A stretch of DNA of 64,000 nucleotides from contig CM012954.1 of assembly GCA_000181795.3 (NCBI GenBank), positions 4,189,584-4,253,583 on the forward strand, written 5' to 3'. Shown here one piece after another: positions 13,120-26,707 of the stretch. The notes beneath the pieces were generated by a model that saw only the letters and a list, made by a program, of their open reading frames with translations, was not told the DNA's origin and did no database searches. How positions within the stretch are numbered: position 1 is the first letter of the stretch; each line of letters begins with the position of its first letter. The translations under genes were made by a program, and so were the position numbers. Origin of the DNA: Trichinella spiralis. Taxonomy: Eukaryota; Nematoda; Enoplea; Trichinellida; Trichinellidae.

Positions 13120-16100
13120 CAACGACCTGAAAATTATTACGAGTCTATACAAGTCGTCGTCGACTAGACAAACGAATAGGAAACTATTGAATAATAACAA
13201 TAAGATCGTTTTGAAACTTAAACACGCTACAATCATCATCACTACAGTCGAGTCGATGATAAGGAATGTGCATGCAAATTTTTAAACTTTACCAAGGAAA
13301 AATCTTTTCTTTTTTATAAACCTCAAAATATACATAATATACAATTTCTACTTTTGGACAAAACCAAAAAAAAAATAATATTGAATAATAAATTATTTCA
13401 TAATATCAAAATATGAAAACCACAAACACAAATTCAATGGAAATTCACTTCATTTCGAACAATTAACCCATTTTCAAAGAAAAACAAACAAAACAAAACA
13501 AAATACGATCTTCTACTTAGATTGATTTTGATGATGAAAAAAAATTATTTCACCTTTTTTTTCATTGAAAAATAATTTAATTAATAATTCCTCTTTTTTT
13601 GTCCATTGTATAATTTATTTTATTTTATTTTATTATCAAACACGACCGTACTTTTACTGTAGATCAAGACGCGAGCGATACTGAACGAACGGTGTTTTAC
13701 TACATCGATCAACGTCGACGTTGATTTACCATAAAATTCATCACAACCCGAAAAACTGTTGTTCGATTCATTGAAAATTCAAACTTGCTCAACTACATTG
13801 TAATGTTGAATAAATTGAATTTCGATTTCGATCATTTTAATAATAATTAATGAATGATTAAAATTTGAAACGTAACAATGGATGTAAAAATTAATTTAAA
13901 AAAGAAAAACTTTGTACAGTAATAAATTGACATACCTTTCTTCATCAAGAGAAAAATCATCGACAATTCCGCTTCTACTGTAACTTTTCAACCACTGCAA
14001 TCGCAACAACACTGAAATATTTTTCAAATTAAATAAAAAGTAATTGCAACTTTCTCAAATAGTTATTCATAATAATAATAATAATAATAATTGCTCAAAT
14101 AGTAATCGTTTAAAATTATTTGTAAAATGCCCACTAGCTAACTTTGTAAGGGTTAGATTGAAGTAAAATAAATAAATAAATGGATAGTATAGACTAAGTT
14201 GCATAGAGTTTGATGAAAATCAGTTGGTGCATGTTGTAAAAATATTTCTTACATATATATATATACATAAATTTCCGCTACGATAACTTTGACCCAATGT
14301 CAATAGAATAGTAATGTTATACAAATTGTGCACCTGTTCTTCAACAGTAGAAGAAATATGAATGGAAATTTTGAAATAATAAAAAAACATAATAATAATA
14401 AGAAGAAGAAGATGACCCATCGCCTGTTGACCTGAACACAGCATGAGCTGCCGTGAAGCACTTTGTCAGCACTTCAACTTTTTCTCCACCTCCTCCTTCA
14501 ATATCACAAACACATTTTGCATACTTGAATATTTTTAATTTCACAACAATTCTTCGATAAAATAACAATTGATGTACGATTGATTTTAATTTTGAAAAAT
14601 AAAAAGAAAACTTTTTTTTCAAACGTTCAAAACAACAATAGAAAAATTACAATAAATCATCCACCATTGTGTGTCTTGTGGTGAATGTGTTCAATTTTAA
14701 AAAATCAAAATAATCGTAAATCATCCGTGGAGAATTTAAATTTTAACGTTCAAATGATTTTCACTTGAAGAAAAAAACATTTTATTTTACCACCACCATT
14801 GTAAAAATAATATTAAAAAATAAAACAACAACAACAACAAAATTTCAAAACCTGGCACACAAAATACCAATAATAATAATAATAATAAATAAGCAAGTGA
14901 CAAATCACCTCTGAAGCCGCAAAGCAACGTGAAGCTGATTTTTAATTTAAGCTTATCAATCGCCGGGGATTCACTGTGGTAAAATGTTTTTAATCACCGA
15001 CCGACGACTATTGGTGAAACCGTCTCTCCGATCGATCGATCCCAATCCCAATATTCATGCAATGCGATAAAATTTTATTGCAATTTTTTAAAATCAACCA
15101 CACTCCTCAGTCGACCCATCGCGTGCATGCAAAAAAAAGAAATTTTTTTTAATCGATTCATTTTTAATCTCTACAATACAACAACAAATAAATTTACTTT
15201 TTTTAAAAAACAATCCTACAATTATTTGCATACACTTGCGCTGATTGTTCTCTTTTTCATTGTTGCGGAAAATTTTAATCGCACACAACATGCATTTTAC
15301 ACTATTTGAGATTAGTGAATTTTAAAAGAAAACATTCAAACTACTCTACTGACTAACTGACTGACTGACTGACTGACATTCCAGTAAATCATCAGCCCAC
15401 TTGAAAACACTAAAAATACACACATATAACAACTTCAGCAAACGACATGAACAACAAAAACAACAATCGAAATGTTTCAACTAATTTCCTATGAAATATT
15501 TATCATAGAAAATATATCAATATATATATACATATTGTACGCGTGTGTAAATTTGAAAAACTAGATCTTTTCATTCATTCATTCATTCAACAATAATTTC
15601 TCAATCTCACTCACCGTTTACAGTAATTTTTTTTCCAAACAATAATAAATTCTTCTATTTTAGATTTTCAACAACAATTCAAATTGTCCACAATGTTCGA
15701 ATGATTGAAGAAACTCAATTTCACCCCGGGCAATATGATCATGATCACGATGAACAATTTGACCCTTCAGATTTTTGTTCAACACGCTTTTCACATACTC
15801 TCTCAATCTCTCTCTCTCTCTGCATTTTTACACCAATTCAACTTGATAACTATTGAAAAAATTTTTTCATTTCAACAAATGGACACTGGCCATCGGTCAA
15901 GGCCGGCCGACAACAACTGATAATACCGAATACATATATATACGTATATATATATCTATAATGAGACGCTTTTTTCCTGCAAAATGCTTCTCTCCGCTCG
16001 TTGTGTTGCTACTTATGCTGACCCGTTGACAAATTTCACGTTGCCCTTGAAAAAATTCCACTCCAGTGTTGACCAATGGTCAAAATAAAACTGGTCACTT

Positions 16101-17485
16101 GTCGTTATGGCGCCCCCAATTGTCGGTGAAGCGAAAGTCGTGGCCGGCGCTAACGGCATTTCAAAGAAAACTAATTCATGGGAAAATTGATGCACTTTAA
16201 CGACCAACCAACCCCACACACACGAAGCCCAATTTCACTTCTCCTGTCAATTCAAATTCAAACGGTCAACTCAATCCCACACTTCCACTGCTAGAAATTA
16301 TTACAACATCTTGAACATTGTTTTGGAACAAAAAAAACTCAACCATTTCAATCATATTTATTTCAAAGGTGAAATCAAAACTAAAATTATTGTTCTTTCT
16401 GGTCATTTACAATTCAATACAGTAATCTAAATTATGCGTTTTTCTTCGTCAAATACTGATTGTGAACAAATTGAAATAAAAACTGGAAACATTTCATTAG
16501 AGAAAATTATGATTTGAATCAAATTCCGAAATGAGCAAATTTTCACCAAACTTTACCAAACTCACTTCTCTCAACGTCAATTTGAAAATATTTTTCTCTT
16601 ACACCATCACATTACTTACAATCGTTCGAGTTTATCTTTTTGCAGACTACTTTTTTTTCTCTCACTTCTTCCTTACTTCTATTTACAGAAGAAAAAAATT
16701 GAATTCAGTCAACGTCACAAAGTTAGAAATTTGCATTCATCATCTCAAACAGTGTGTACTTTTTTTTCGATTGATTATTTCAATCGCCAAGAACTAACTA
16801 ATTGCTTGTTATTTATTCAACGTTCGAACAAATAGTGGAAACTTTGAAGCAATGCCGTTTAAAATATTTTTTTTAAATAATAAATAATGCTCAATTCACA
16901 CAATTTGAATTGGTTTGAATGAAAAAAACAAATTGAACACTTACGTTCGTCATTGGAAAAAGAACACTCGACAAATCTCTTCTCAGTCATCGATTTCAAT
17001 CGAAGTGAGCACAACTGGGTCATCGTCGAGCGGAGCAAAGTGAAACTTTTTTCTTTTTCAAATTCAAATCAACACTCCAACCAAACCACTACTTACTGTC
17101 TCAATCAGAAGTTTTACCGCCTCGTACAGACAACTAACCTGACTTTTCTTTTACACACTGTAACAATTTTCAAAAATTTCAACTGGATTACTGTCAGTTA
17201 GTAAATGAACATTAATTTTGAAATAAAAAGAGAAATTAATTTCAAAAAAATTATATTTTAATAATAGAATTCTCCAGCTTGACTGTGCCTTGAAATATAC
17301 ATCGAAGTCGAGAAAACAAGAACATTGATATCCGATGTAAAGGTTGATCAAATGGAGAAAAGTCGGAACAATAATAACAACTATTCTCTTTAAAACAATG
17401 CATAATAATAAATGAATGAATGATGTATATACACACACATGGAACCGAAGAAAGCACACAGGATAAGGAGAGGTTGAAAAAAAAA

Positions 17486-19694
<2,209 letters not shown>

Positions 19695-19727
19695 TTCACA
19701 ACTTTCCCGCAATTCAAATTATCAACC

Positions 19728-20897
19728 TGAAAAATCACAACGTAACAAAAAACAAAAAATACAACAGTAAAAACACAAATCAAGGCTAGAAATCTTTAAA
19801 CTACTAAAGTTGGACATAAGCATACAGCATATGAACATTGAAAAGTTAAAACTACATTGAAAAATTGTCGATTAAAGACAACTTTCTTGATTATCAAAAT
19901 AAATTTGAGTAAAATAATATCAAAAATTATTTACGACGAAATATTTTCATTCATAAAGAATAACCATGCACAACGAAATCGATAAACATCAAATATAGCT
20001 TGCATAACAAACAATGGAAACAACAACACAAAGCAACATTGAAGAATTCTATATATAACCACAAGATTTTACTTAATCTGATCGTAAAACTGAAATTATT
20101 TATTAAAAAATAAATACAACCATCAAACAATAGATGCGGAAAAATGATCAAATGCCAAGTAACAACAAAAAAATGAAAAATGCTTACTATTTTCAAGATT
20201 AATACTTATTGACGTAGACTATTCTTAAGGACGTATTCACAAAAATCCACAATATCAACTGTTCTACACAAGAAAATCGCAATGGAATGAAGAAGAACAA
20301 GCCTCGCAGTCAATATGTTACGTTAAAAACGCGTGTGATAAACTGATTGGTTAAGCTAAAGTTGACGTGTACAATTGCGTTTACCTGAAAATCATTAATT
20401 ACAACGTATACTGTATTCGTGCTTATTTTTTATTAAAATTTACAAAAATATGTTTGTAAAATTTAGAAAATCCATAAACTACACATTTATAATTTTTAAA
20501 TTACACATTTTACTCTTATATCCAGCGTTTACAGTAAAACAAAACAGTCAATTTTATATATGAAAATTAAGCTTTAGTATAGTTATAATTTAATTTTAAT
20601 ATAGTTTTAATTTAAATTTTAAGTTTTATTAATTTTTTAATTTGTAATTGCACAGCGTAATTATTTTATAATTATAACAAAAACGTTCCTGTAAGAAATG
20701 CATATACATGACTGATCTGACAAACTTTAAAGAAAACTTCATTATTTGTAATCTGAAAATAAACTAATGAGCAACAATCGAATACTTGAAATGATGTGCT
20801 ACGTGGATTTATTTAATGCTTAGTTTTCTAATATACTGTAAGACAGTTTTTGCCTTCGACGTGTTCTGAAGCTTAGGATTTGTGTGAAACTGTGAAA
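19728..20897. promoter_or_regulatory. Divergent BiP/GET4 promoter region
   Basis: The 1.2 kb between the oppositely oriented BiP and GET4 starts holds no open frame of note. Five ACGT cores lie within 200 bp (20212, 20231, 20320, 20365 and 20404). One is TGACGTGT at 20363-20370, close to the TGACGTG core of unfolded-protein-response elements. A reverse CCAAT box (ATTGG) lies at 20346-20350. An acceptor-like sequence on the minus strand near 20384-20392 allows a non-coding BiP exon here. Function is inferred from position and motif. Confidence 0.45.
20363..20370 (+). promoter_or_regulatory. Candidate UPR element (TGACGTGT)
   Basis: The core TGACGTG matches the ATF6/XBP1-type unfolded-protein-response element, and BiP is the classic target gene. 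The last base departs from the preferred G/A. The site is about 670 bp from the BiP ATG and 530 bp from the GET4 ATG. Confidence 0.35.
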
Positions 20898-22033
20898 ATG
20901 AACGGCGAAGAGGATACACATGATCAAATATCAGTTCGGTTTTTGAACCGCTTAGATGTTTATTTGTCGAGTAACAAATTCTACGATGCTCATCAGACTT
21001 ACCGTGCTCTTGCTACTCGATGGACTCAGCAACGAAAATTTTCTTCACTATTGCCAATACTGTACGAATCTGTTGGAAAATTTTCTGAGAAAGGGCAGAA
21101 TCTTATTGCTGAAGATATGGCTGGTTTGTACGTTGCCGCTTTGAAAGCATCCAAAAGCCCTATAAATTGTTCTGTTATTTCAAATCTGAAATCAATCTTT
21201 CAATGGATGATTCTTAATTGCAAATCAGAAAGTCAAGAGCGATTTTTAAGTCAAATTCTTGGTTGGTCCTTGGAAGTATCCCCAGAATATCCCCGTGGGC
21301 ATCCTGATTTGCATCGTATGTATGTGGAAGTTTATCATGGTGCTGGAAACTTTCATTCTTCAATATTTCACATCATGTTAATTGACGATGGCCAGGTATC
21401 GATGATGTTTATTTTGACTAATTGCTGTAGTTTAACATTAGCTTTGATCATTTCTGTGACATTTTTTTCATTTTTCAGTATATAGGGAAATATCTGGCAG
21501 AATGTTATTCGAAATATGCCTTCCCAAGCGAACTGGACATTTTTATCACTCAGTTTATTTTACGGTTTTTATGCAACGACGGTGAAAAGTCTGTTGCTAG
21601 TGATATTTTGAATACTTATTTTGAGTTGGTGGTTAATAGCCCAAAGAAGTATCCTTTGCATAGCTTTTTATGGCTCTTGCTGATTTGTTTGGAAACGAAG
21701 TCTTTGCCGTTTTTCAAATTTCTTTTGAAATATTACGGGTCTTCGCTCAACAGAGACCCACTGTTTGCAGAATATTTGGATAAAATTTCAAAGCGTTACT
21801 TTGGGGTACCACTGCAAGAAAATAATCGCAGCAGTAATTTTTTTGGAAATATTGTTCGACAAATTTTCTGCAGTGATGGTAATGATGCTACGTCATCTAC
21901 GGTTGGACAGTTGGCTTCACGCGATGTTAATGCTAATCCAAATAATATCCCGGTCTCCAAGCCATCTTCTTCATCGTCCACTGCCGGTTCGTCGCAAGTT
22001 AAAGCTTTTCACGATGACGACGCCCTTGATTAA
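20898..22033 (+). CDS. GET4: GET4/TRC35, tail-anchored protein targeting factor
   Basis: Two exons, 20898-21395 and 21479-22033, joined through CAG|GTATCG and TTTTTCAG in phase 0, give 350 residues (human GET4 is 327). The sequence is an all-helical TPR-like repeat array throughout. Family-typical stretches include the early SNKFYDAHQTYRALATRW and the central EVSPEYPRGHPDLHRMYVEV, and it ends in a Ser-rich acidic tail (AFHDDDALD). GET4 bridges GET5/UBL4A and the GET3 ATPase, or BAG6 in animals, and hands tail-anchored membrane proteins to the ER insertion pathway in the cytosol. The start was chosen as the first ATG before the conserved region. A TTAG acceptor-like site lies 20 nt upstream of it. 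It is divergent from BiP, another ER-entry gene. Confidence 0.93.
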
Positions 22034-22732
22034 TTTTCACTGTTTACATTGTCTTATGGAAAACTTTTTAAAATATTTATTTAAATGTTTTTTACTGTTT
22101 TTTTGTGAAAATTTTGTGTTACTAGTACTTTTTACTTTAGTCAGTATGCCGTTCGAAAGTGTAGCTGAGGAAAATTTGAATTTCACAGCGCTACATGGAA
22201 CGAAGAAAGAATTTTTGCTGGACTGTTTTTTTACGGTTACTGAATTTGAAATAATTGTGAATCCATTTGTTTGTTAACGGTGCAATGTGAATTATTTTAT
22301 CACTTTTACATGAACGATATTTGAAAATGAGAACGATGTTGAAAAAGTAAGCCTGAAAGTGATAAATTGCATGGCATAGTGCAGTAAATAATAGTTGGAT
22401 ATCAGTGGTGAAATTTATGAGCTTTGAATGAAATATCTTGACGAAACGTTTACTGTATGTTTAACATAGAAGCGTAAACAGTAAAGGTGAAAAAAATGTT
22501 TTTTTTTTATTGAAAAAATTTAAATTAGCAAATGCATGTTACGGTAGGTCTCTGTTGTTTATATTATTTTCATGTTTGCATAATTTTCACTAAAATTGTT
22601 TACTGTAGGCACAGTAACATCTTCAAAAGTATATTGAAGTAATTTAGATTTGTTTAAAAATATTGCATTGATGAATTTATGAAACAAAAAAAAATTTTTT
22701 TTAGGTAAATTATTTTTAAAATAAAATGAGTT
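22034..22732. other. Convergent intergenic region, GET4 and EB-module gene
   Basis: About 700 bp between the two stop codons. It would hold both 3' UTRs. Open frames continue briefly after the GET4 stop but are Phe/Leu-rich and have no start or splice support. No other element is seen. Confidence 0.6.
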
Positions 22733-24307
22733 TTATTCGTATGATGCGGTTGCAATTTTCTGACAGCGACTGGCGTAGCATATCGAGTTGAAGTCGCAGC
22801 TTTGCGCTACTGAGCACGGTGAAGTTTCTTCTTCTTGTAAAATGCAGAATTCACGATTGCGGAATGAAATGCATATTTGATCAGCATTACAACGTGAACA
22901 GTTTCGTTTTACTGACAAGAAAGTTTCGTCGATCAATTCAACAGGAAATTGGAGGGAAACCATCAACGGTAAGTCTTTGGATTTTTTTTCATTAATATCT
23001 GTAGAACTTTGTCGATGATGCAGCACTGAAGCCGGACGAGAGAGTGGAATTTTCGAATTTTCACCTAATTCACGCGTTATGTGTACATTAGAATGATGAA
23101 ACTTTCTTCCTGGCAAACGTTGATAACCTGTGACGACATTTGTCAAATCTTTCTTTTCTTGCTCTTCTTCGAAATGTTCCCTTTGAATTTCATACGAAGA
23201 AGCAAATTGTGCAGTAGTTGCATGGTTGTTTGAAAAATGATAAGATGGAATTTTATTCATGACCAGTGGTGGTGAATGATGGTGATGATGATGATTTGGC
23301 CTCGGTGATGGAACGGAAAATTGATCATCGCTGCTGCTCCAAACTTCTGTCGAGTGATGTGGTGAAATTTGCATAGAATTTGCATTCACTGCAGCGATTG
23401 TTGGAAATTTTTCCACATTTGGCAACGGTGTTGGTCTTTTTTCACTTGTCATTTGATTTGTCTGAATTTCTCCTGAAAAAGAAAATTTTTTAAGTATTTC
23501 CGAAGTGAAATTATTTACGTTATATGGTTTCTTTTACGTTGCACTGGTCTGATTGCCCAACATCTCTTGTAACGGCACGCATGATCTGCTTTGCAATTAC
23601 TGTTTTGAATACATCGATCTGACGTTGGATAACTAGGTACACATTGACCACGGTAGCATATATTTTGTTCTTTGCAAGAATTGTGGTCTATACAGCCGGG
23701 CATGGTGGAAACGATCGATGGAATTCTTGGCTCGTTGTCCAATTCATTTTCCGGACAATTTATGCACGGGTGGTCATTGTTTTGGTCTAAAGTAGAAAAT
23801 TGTTGTCACCTGTACGAATGCATTGCCTACATGATTGTTGTTTGGAATTGTCCATTGAAAACCTCGGTTTACACGCAAGTTCATACTAGGATGAGTCGTG
23901 GTATATCTGGTGAAAGGATTGTCGAAATACGAACCGTATCCGACCGCTAGCGGCCCAAATTTTCGCGGACGCATCATGCCCAATCCAGTACCGTAACCCC
24001 CTGCAGTTCCGAATCCGCTACCGATGTCAAAACCACCGTGACCGGGCGAAACGAATCCATGGAATCCCATGCCGTAATTTCTACCATATGCTGGACTTAA
24101 GCCCAATGTATCCATGCCGCTCAGCATGCTTGGAAATTCATGACCACCACCTTGCCAAAAGAACGCTTAAAAGTCAACTTTTAATAAATCAACACTGAAA
24201 ACGGCTTTATTTGACAGTGGTAGTGACTAATTTTTTTTTCAAATATTTCGAATATTACCTGCTGCGACGTTGCCGCAAAATAGTAAGTGCAGTAATTGAC
24301 GTTCCAT
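22733..24307 (-). CDS. Secreted cysteine-rich EB-module-like protein
   Basis: A four-exon model: 24307-24259 (signal peptide MERQLLHLLFCGNVAAG), 24165 to about 23863 (Gly/Tyr/Phe-rich), about 23786-23538 and 23472-22733. The Cys-rich part carries EB-like modules (for example IDHNSCKEQNICYRGQCV and IQNSNCKADHACRYKRC) with regular C-x5-6-C-x3-C spacing. A last Cys cluster follows a His/Pro/Ser-rich linker and ends QKIATASYE. EB modules are typical of extracellular nematode proteins; the role here is unknown. The exon 3 to exon 4 junction is clean in phase 1. The exon 2 to exon 3 junction is not certain: the obvious CAG|GTGACA donor would give a 23-nt intron and the wrong phase, so a weaker phase-1 donor near 23863-23875 is preferred. 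An acceptor-like TTTAG sits 9 nt upstream of the ATG. Confidence 0.75.
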
Positions 24308-24704
24308 TTGATGTTACTAAATTGGACTGACTGAATGAATCTGTGGTATAAGCGGCGAAAAGAAATGGAGCCAATTGTTGACTCGACGACAAGCTGTACT
24401 TGAGCAGCGATATCGAAACTTTTAATTTATGCAAGCAAAAGCAATATGAACAAATTTACTTAATCATCGACAAGCATGCAATTAATATTCGCTAACAAGC
24501 GTCGCGTTGGAGAAAGTTCTTAAAACAGACATTAGTGGGAAAATATGTTCATAAAGTGAAATTGAAATTTTGATATTGATCAATATTTTAATCATTCTCT
24601 TTTGTCATTGTATTTTTTGGAAAATCTTCACTTTCAAAAATATTCAAATTAATTCTAAACAAAATACAGAAATTATAAACTTGGAAAGCGGTAAACAATC
24701 ATGT
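24308..24704. other. Short intergenic stretch
   Basis: The interval between the start of the EB-module gene and the stop of the cyclin gene, both on the minus strand. It holds the EB gene's promoter and the cyclin 3' UTR. No other element is recognised. Confidence 0.6.
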
Positions 24705-26093
24705 TTACCTTTTTTTGTATTTTTCTTTTATTGCACTGCAATAGCGGTTGATGCTCTTATTTTTAATCACTGCATTCAACTTCCACATGGCGACAGTGAG
24801 ATCTGCTTCCTCGTATCCTGAAACATTTAGGTGCAATTCTGTCTATAAAAAAACCAATAATATGATTTTGAAAAATTCATAAATGTAACTTTTCCACTAC
24901 CCATTCTAGTTGTTTTATTTTCAACGCCATCAACAAACTCGCCGCAGCTTTAATACTATCCTTGACGCTAATAAGTTCGTAACCCAGCATCGACATTTCC
25001 AAAATGTAACAGCTTAACATGTACGTATATTTGTCACAAAAAGTACCCTGAAAAATAATAATTTTACCCATTAGTTTCATTTATTAAAATTTTAATTTAA
25101 TACAAAACAGTACAAAACAAAATTACGTTGGCAAAATGATGCAAAAAATGGATAGCAGTCGGGAAGCTAATATCGAAGTTAAAGTATTCCAAAACTTCGC
25201 GTTCCTTCATTATTACTTCTTCCATTTTATAAGCATTGTGGGAAATATATGAGATTTCACCCGTCAAAATTTTGCGTCGGTTCTGTTTGAATTTTTAAGA
25301 TTAGAAAACCTTTTTTCAATCACATAACGACATCAACGACAACGTACATCAAATTTACTGGCAATGAGCAATGTCACGATGCTGATCAGTTGCAGCTGAT
25401 TTTTTTCAACACAGTTTCTTAAAAATGAAAATGATAGATTAGACAATTTTAATTTTATTTAAATAAAATTAAAAGATGATTACTTTTCCAAATAGAGGTC
25501 GAACAGCTTTACTGAATGGAAAAAAGCTTCAGTTGGAAAATTGTAAGCGTCAAAAGTTTCAAATATCCAATGGACTAGGATGGATCTCATCGATGGTGTC
25601 ATGTGTTTTTGATTTGGCCAATAATCGCCAATCATAAACTTTGCCTCACGAAGTCGGTAGTAGTTGAGCGCATCTTGGTCGTAAGAGTCAGAAACACTAG
25701 TGTCGGAGATGAATGAGTCATAAAACAATGAAGAAGTTGTATCCTACGAATTGACAAGTGAAAAATAAAATTGAAGAGAATAAAGTTATAAAAATCTCAA
25801 ATACCATTTCGATACTTTCTTCTACAGATTCTTGATCCGAAATAATTCTAGATATTAATCTAAATTAAAAATTATTTTTTGCTTCAAGAAATAAGCGAAT
25901 ATCTATCTGTTTGCCTGTTGTTCTTTTTGATCATCACATCGTCAATTGAGTTACCAAGGTTTTCTAAACTGTTTTCTTCCTAAACCATTGTACAGTAATA
26001 TAAATCGATATTTAATATTCCTGTGAACAAAAAATACTCTACTTTCTCACATCTGGAAATATCTGACTCTTCTTCCAGATATTCAATATCCAT
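24705..26093 (-). CDS. A/B-type cyclin
   Basis: Eight exons stay in phase: 26093-26043, 25979-25915, 25859-25805, 25743-25484, 25417-25348, 25282-25127, 25047-24901 and 24842-24705, for 313 residues. The cyclin box starts with MTPSMRSILVHWIFETFDAY, the diverged form of the MRaILvdWl motif. It continues through LQLISIVTLLIASKFD, the AYKMEEVIMKEREVLEYFNF segment, and a second box with AAASLLMALK and SGYEEADLTVAMWKL. Cyclins of this class activate CDK1/2 in S or M phase. The FNFDISFP segment looks closest to cyclin B3. The N-terminus is short and shows no clear RxxL destruction box or KEN box, which is odd for a mitotic cyclin. Exon 2 appears to end at a GC donor (CAG|GCAAAC). Divergent from FARSA. 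Confidence 0.88.
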
Positions 26094-26707
26094 TTTTGTA
26101 CAAAAATGAAAGACTTGTAGTAAAGTAATAAAAGTGAAATTAATTTGACAAAGATTTCAGAACTCACCACAATAAAGCGGTTTTTAACCAACAGATCTGT
26201 CACTGTAATGGAAGTATACAAAAATATTTTTAATGTAAGCAACCTAACAGCCAGAACAGACAACAAATAAAAAAAAACTTGAACCTAAAAGAAACGAACT
26301 TTACAGCTTAATTTAAACTAAAAGAACTAAAGAAATTTAAAGAACAAAAGTTTAAATAAAATAAATCATTTTAATTATTGTAATTTCATTACACGTTTTA
26401 TTGAGCTTGAAAATCAATTGATAATTACAGTCTATCTTGTGATAAAAATATTTGTACTGCTTATTTTATTTAAAATAACATTTTATTAATAATTGTTTGT
26501 ATTTTAAAAAATTTTTGAATGTTTTTTTGATGAAAAAGCATATATTAAAGTAAATCTTAATTGAAATTCCAACGAGCATTTATGTGATAACGTATTATTT
26601 ACCTTTTCTGAGTAAAATTATTATTATTATTATCATTATTATTGTTTATTATTATATAAATTAATCGATAATAATATATAATATCTGATTATTTTTTTTA
26701 AGTTGAA
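26094..26707. promoter_or_regulatory. Divergent cyclin/FARSA promoter region
   Basis: 614 bp between two divergent starts, extremely AT-rich with ATT/TAA runs near 26610-26690. It must hold both promoters, but no specific motif can be named. Confidence 0.45.

Larger units (their letters stand above)
11807..17485. other. 5.7 kb without a recognisable gene
   Basis: The stretch lies between the start of the zinc-finger gene and the stop of BiP. It is very AT-rich, with microsatellites at 11928-11984 (AAAT/AAAC, then ATT), 13088-13119 (TTAT) and 15349-15376 (GACT). A GC-rich block at about 12180-12310 stands out and is the best candidate for the zinc-finger gene's promoter or 5' exon. The open frames are short and biased to Phe, Lys and Asn; none has supporting splice context. 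Confidence 0.5.
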
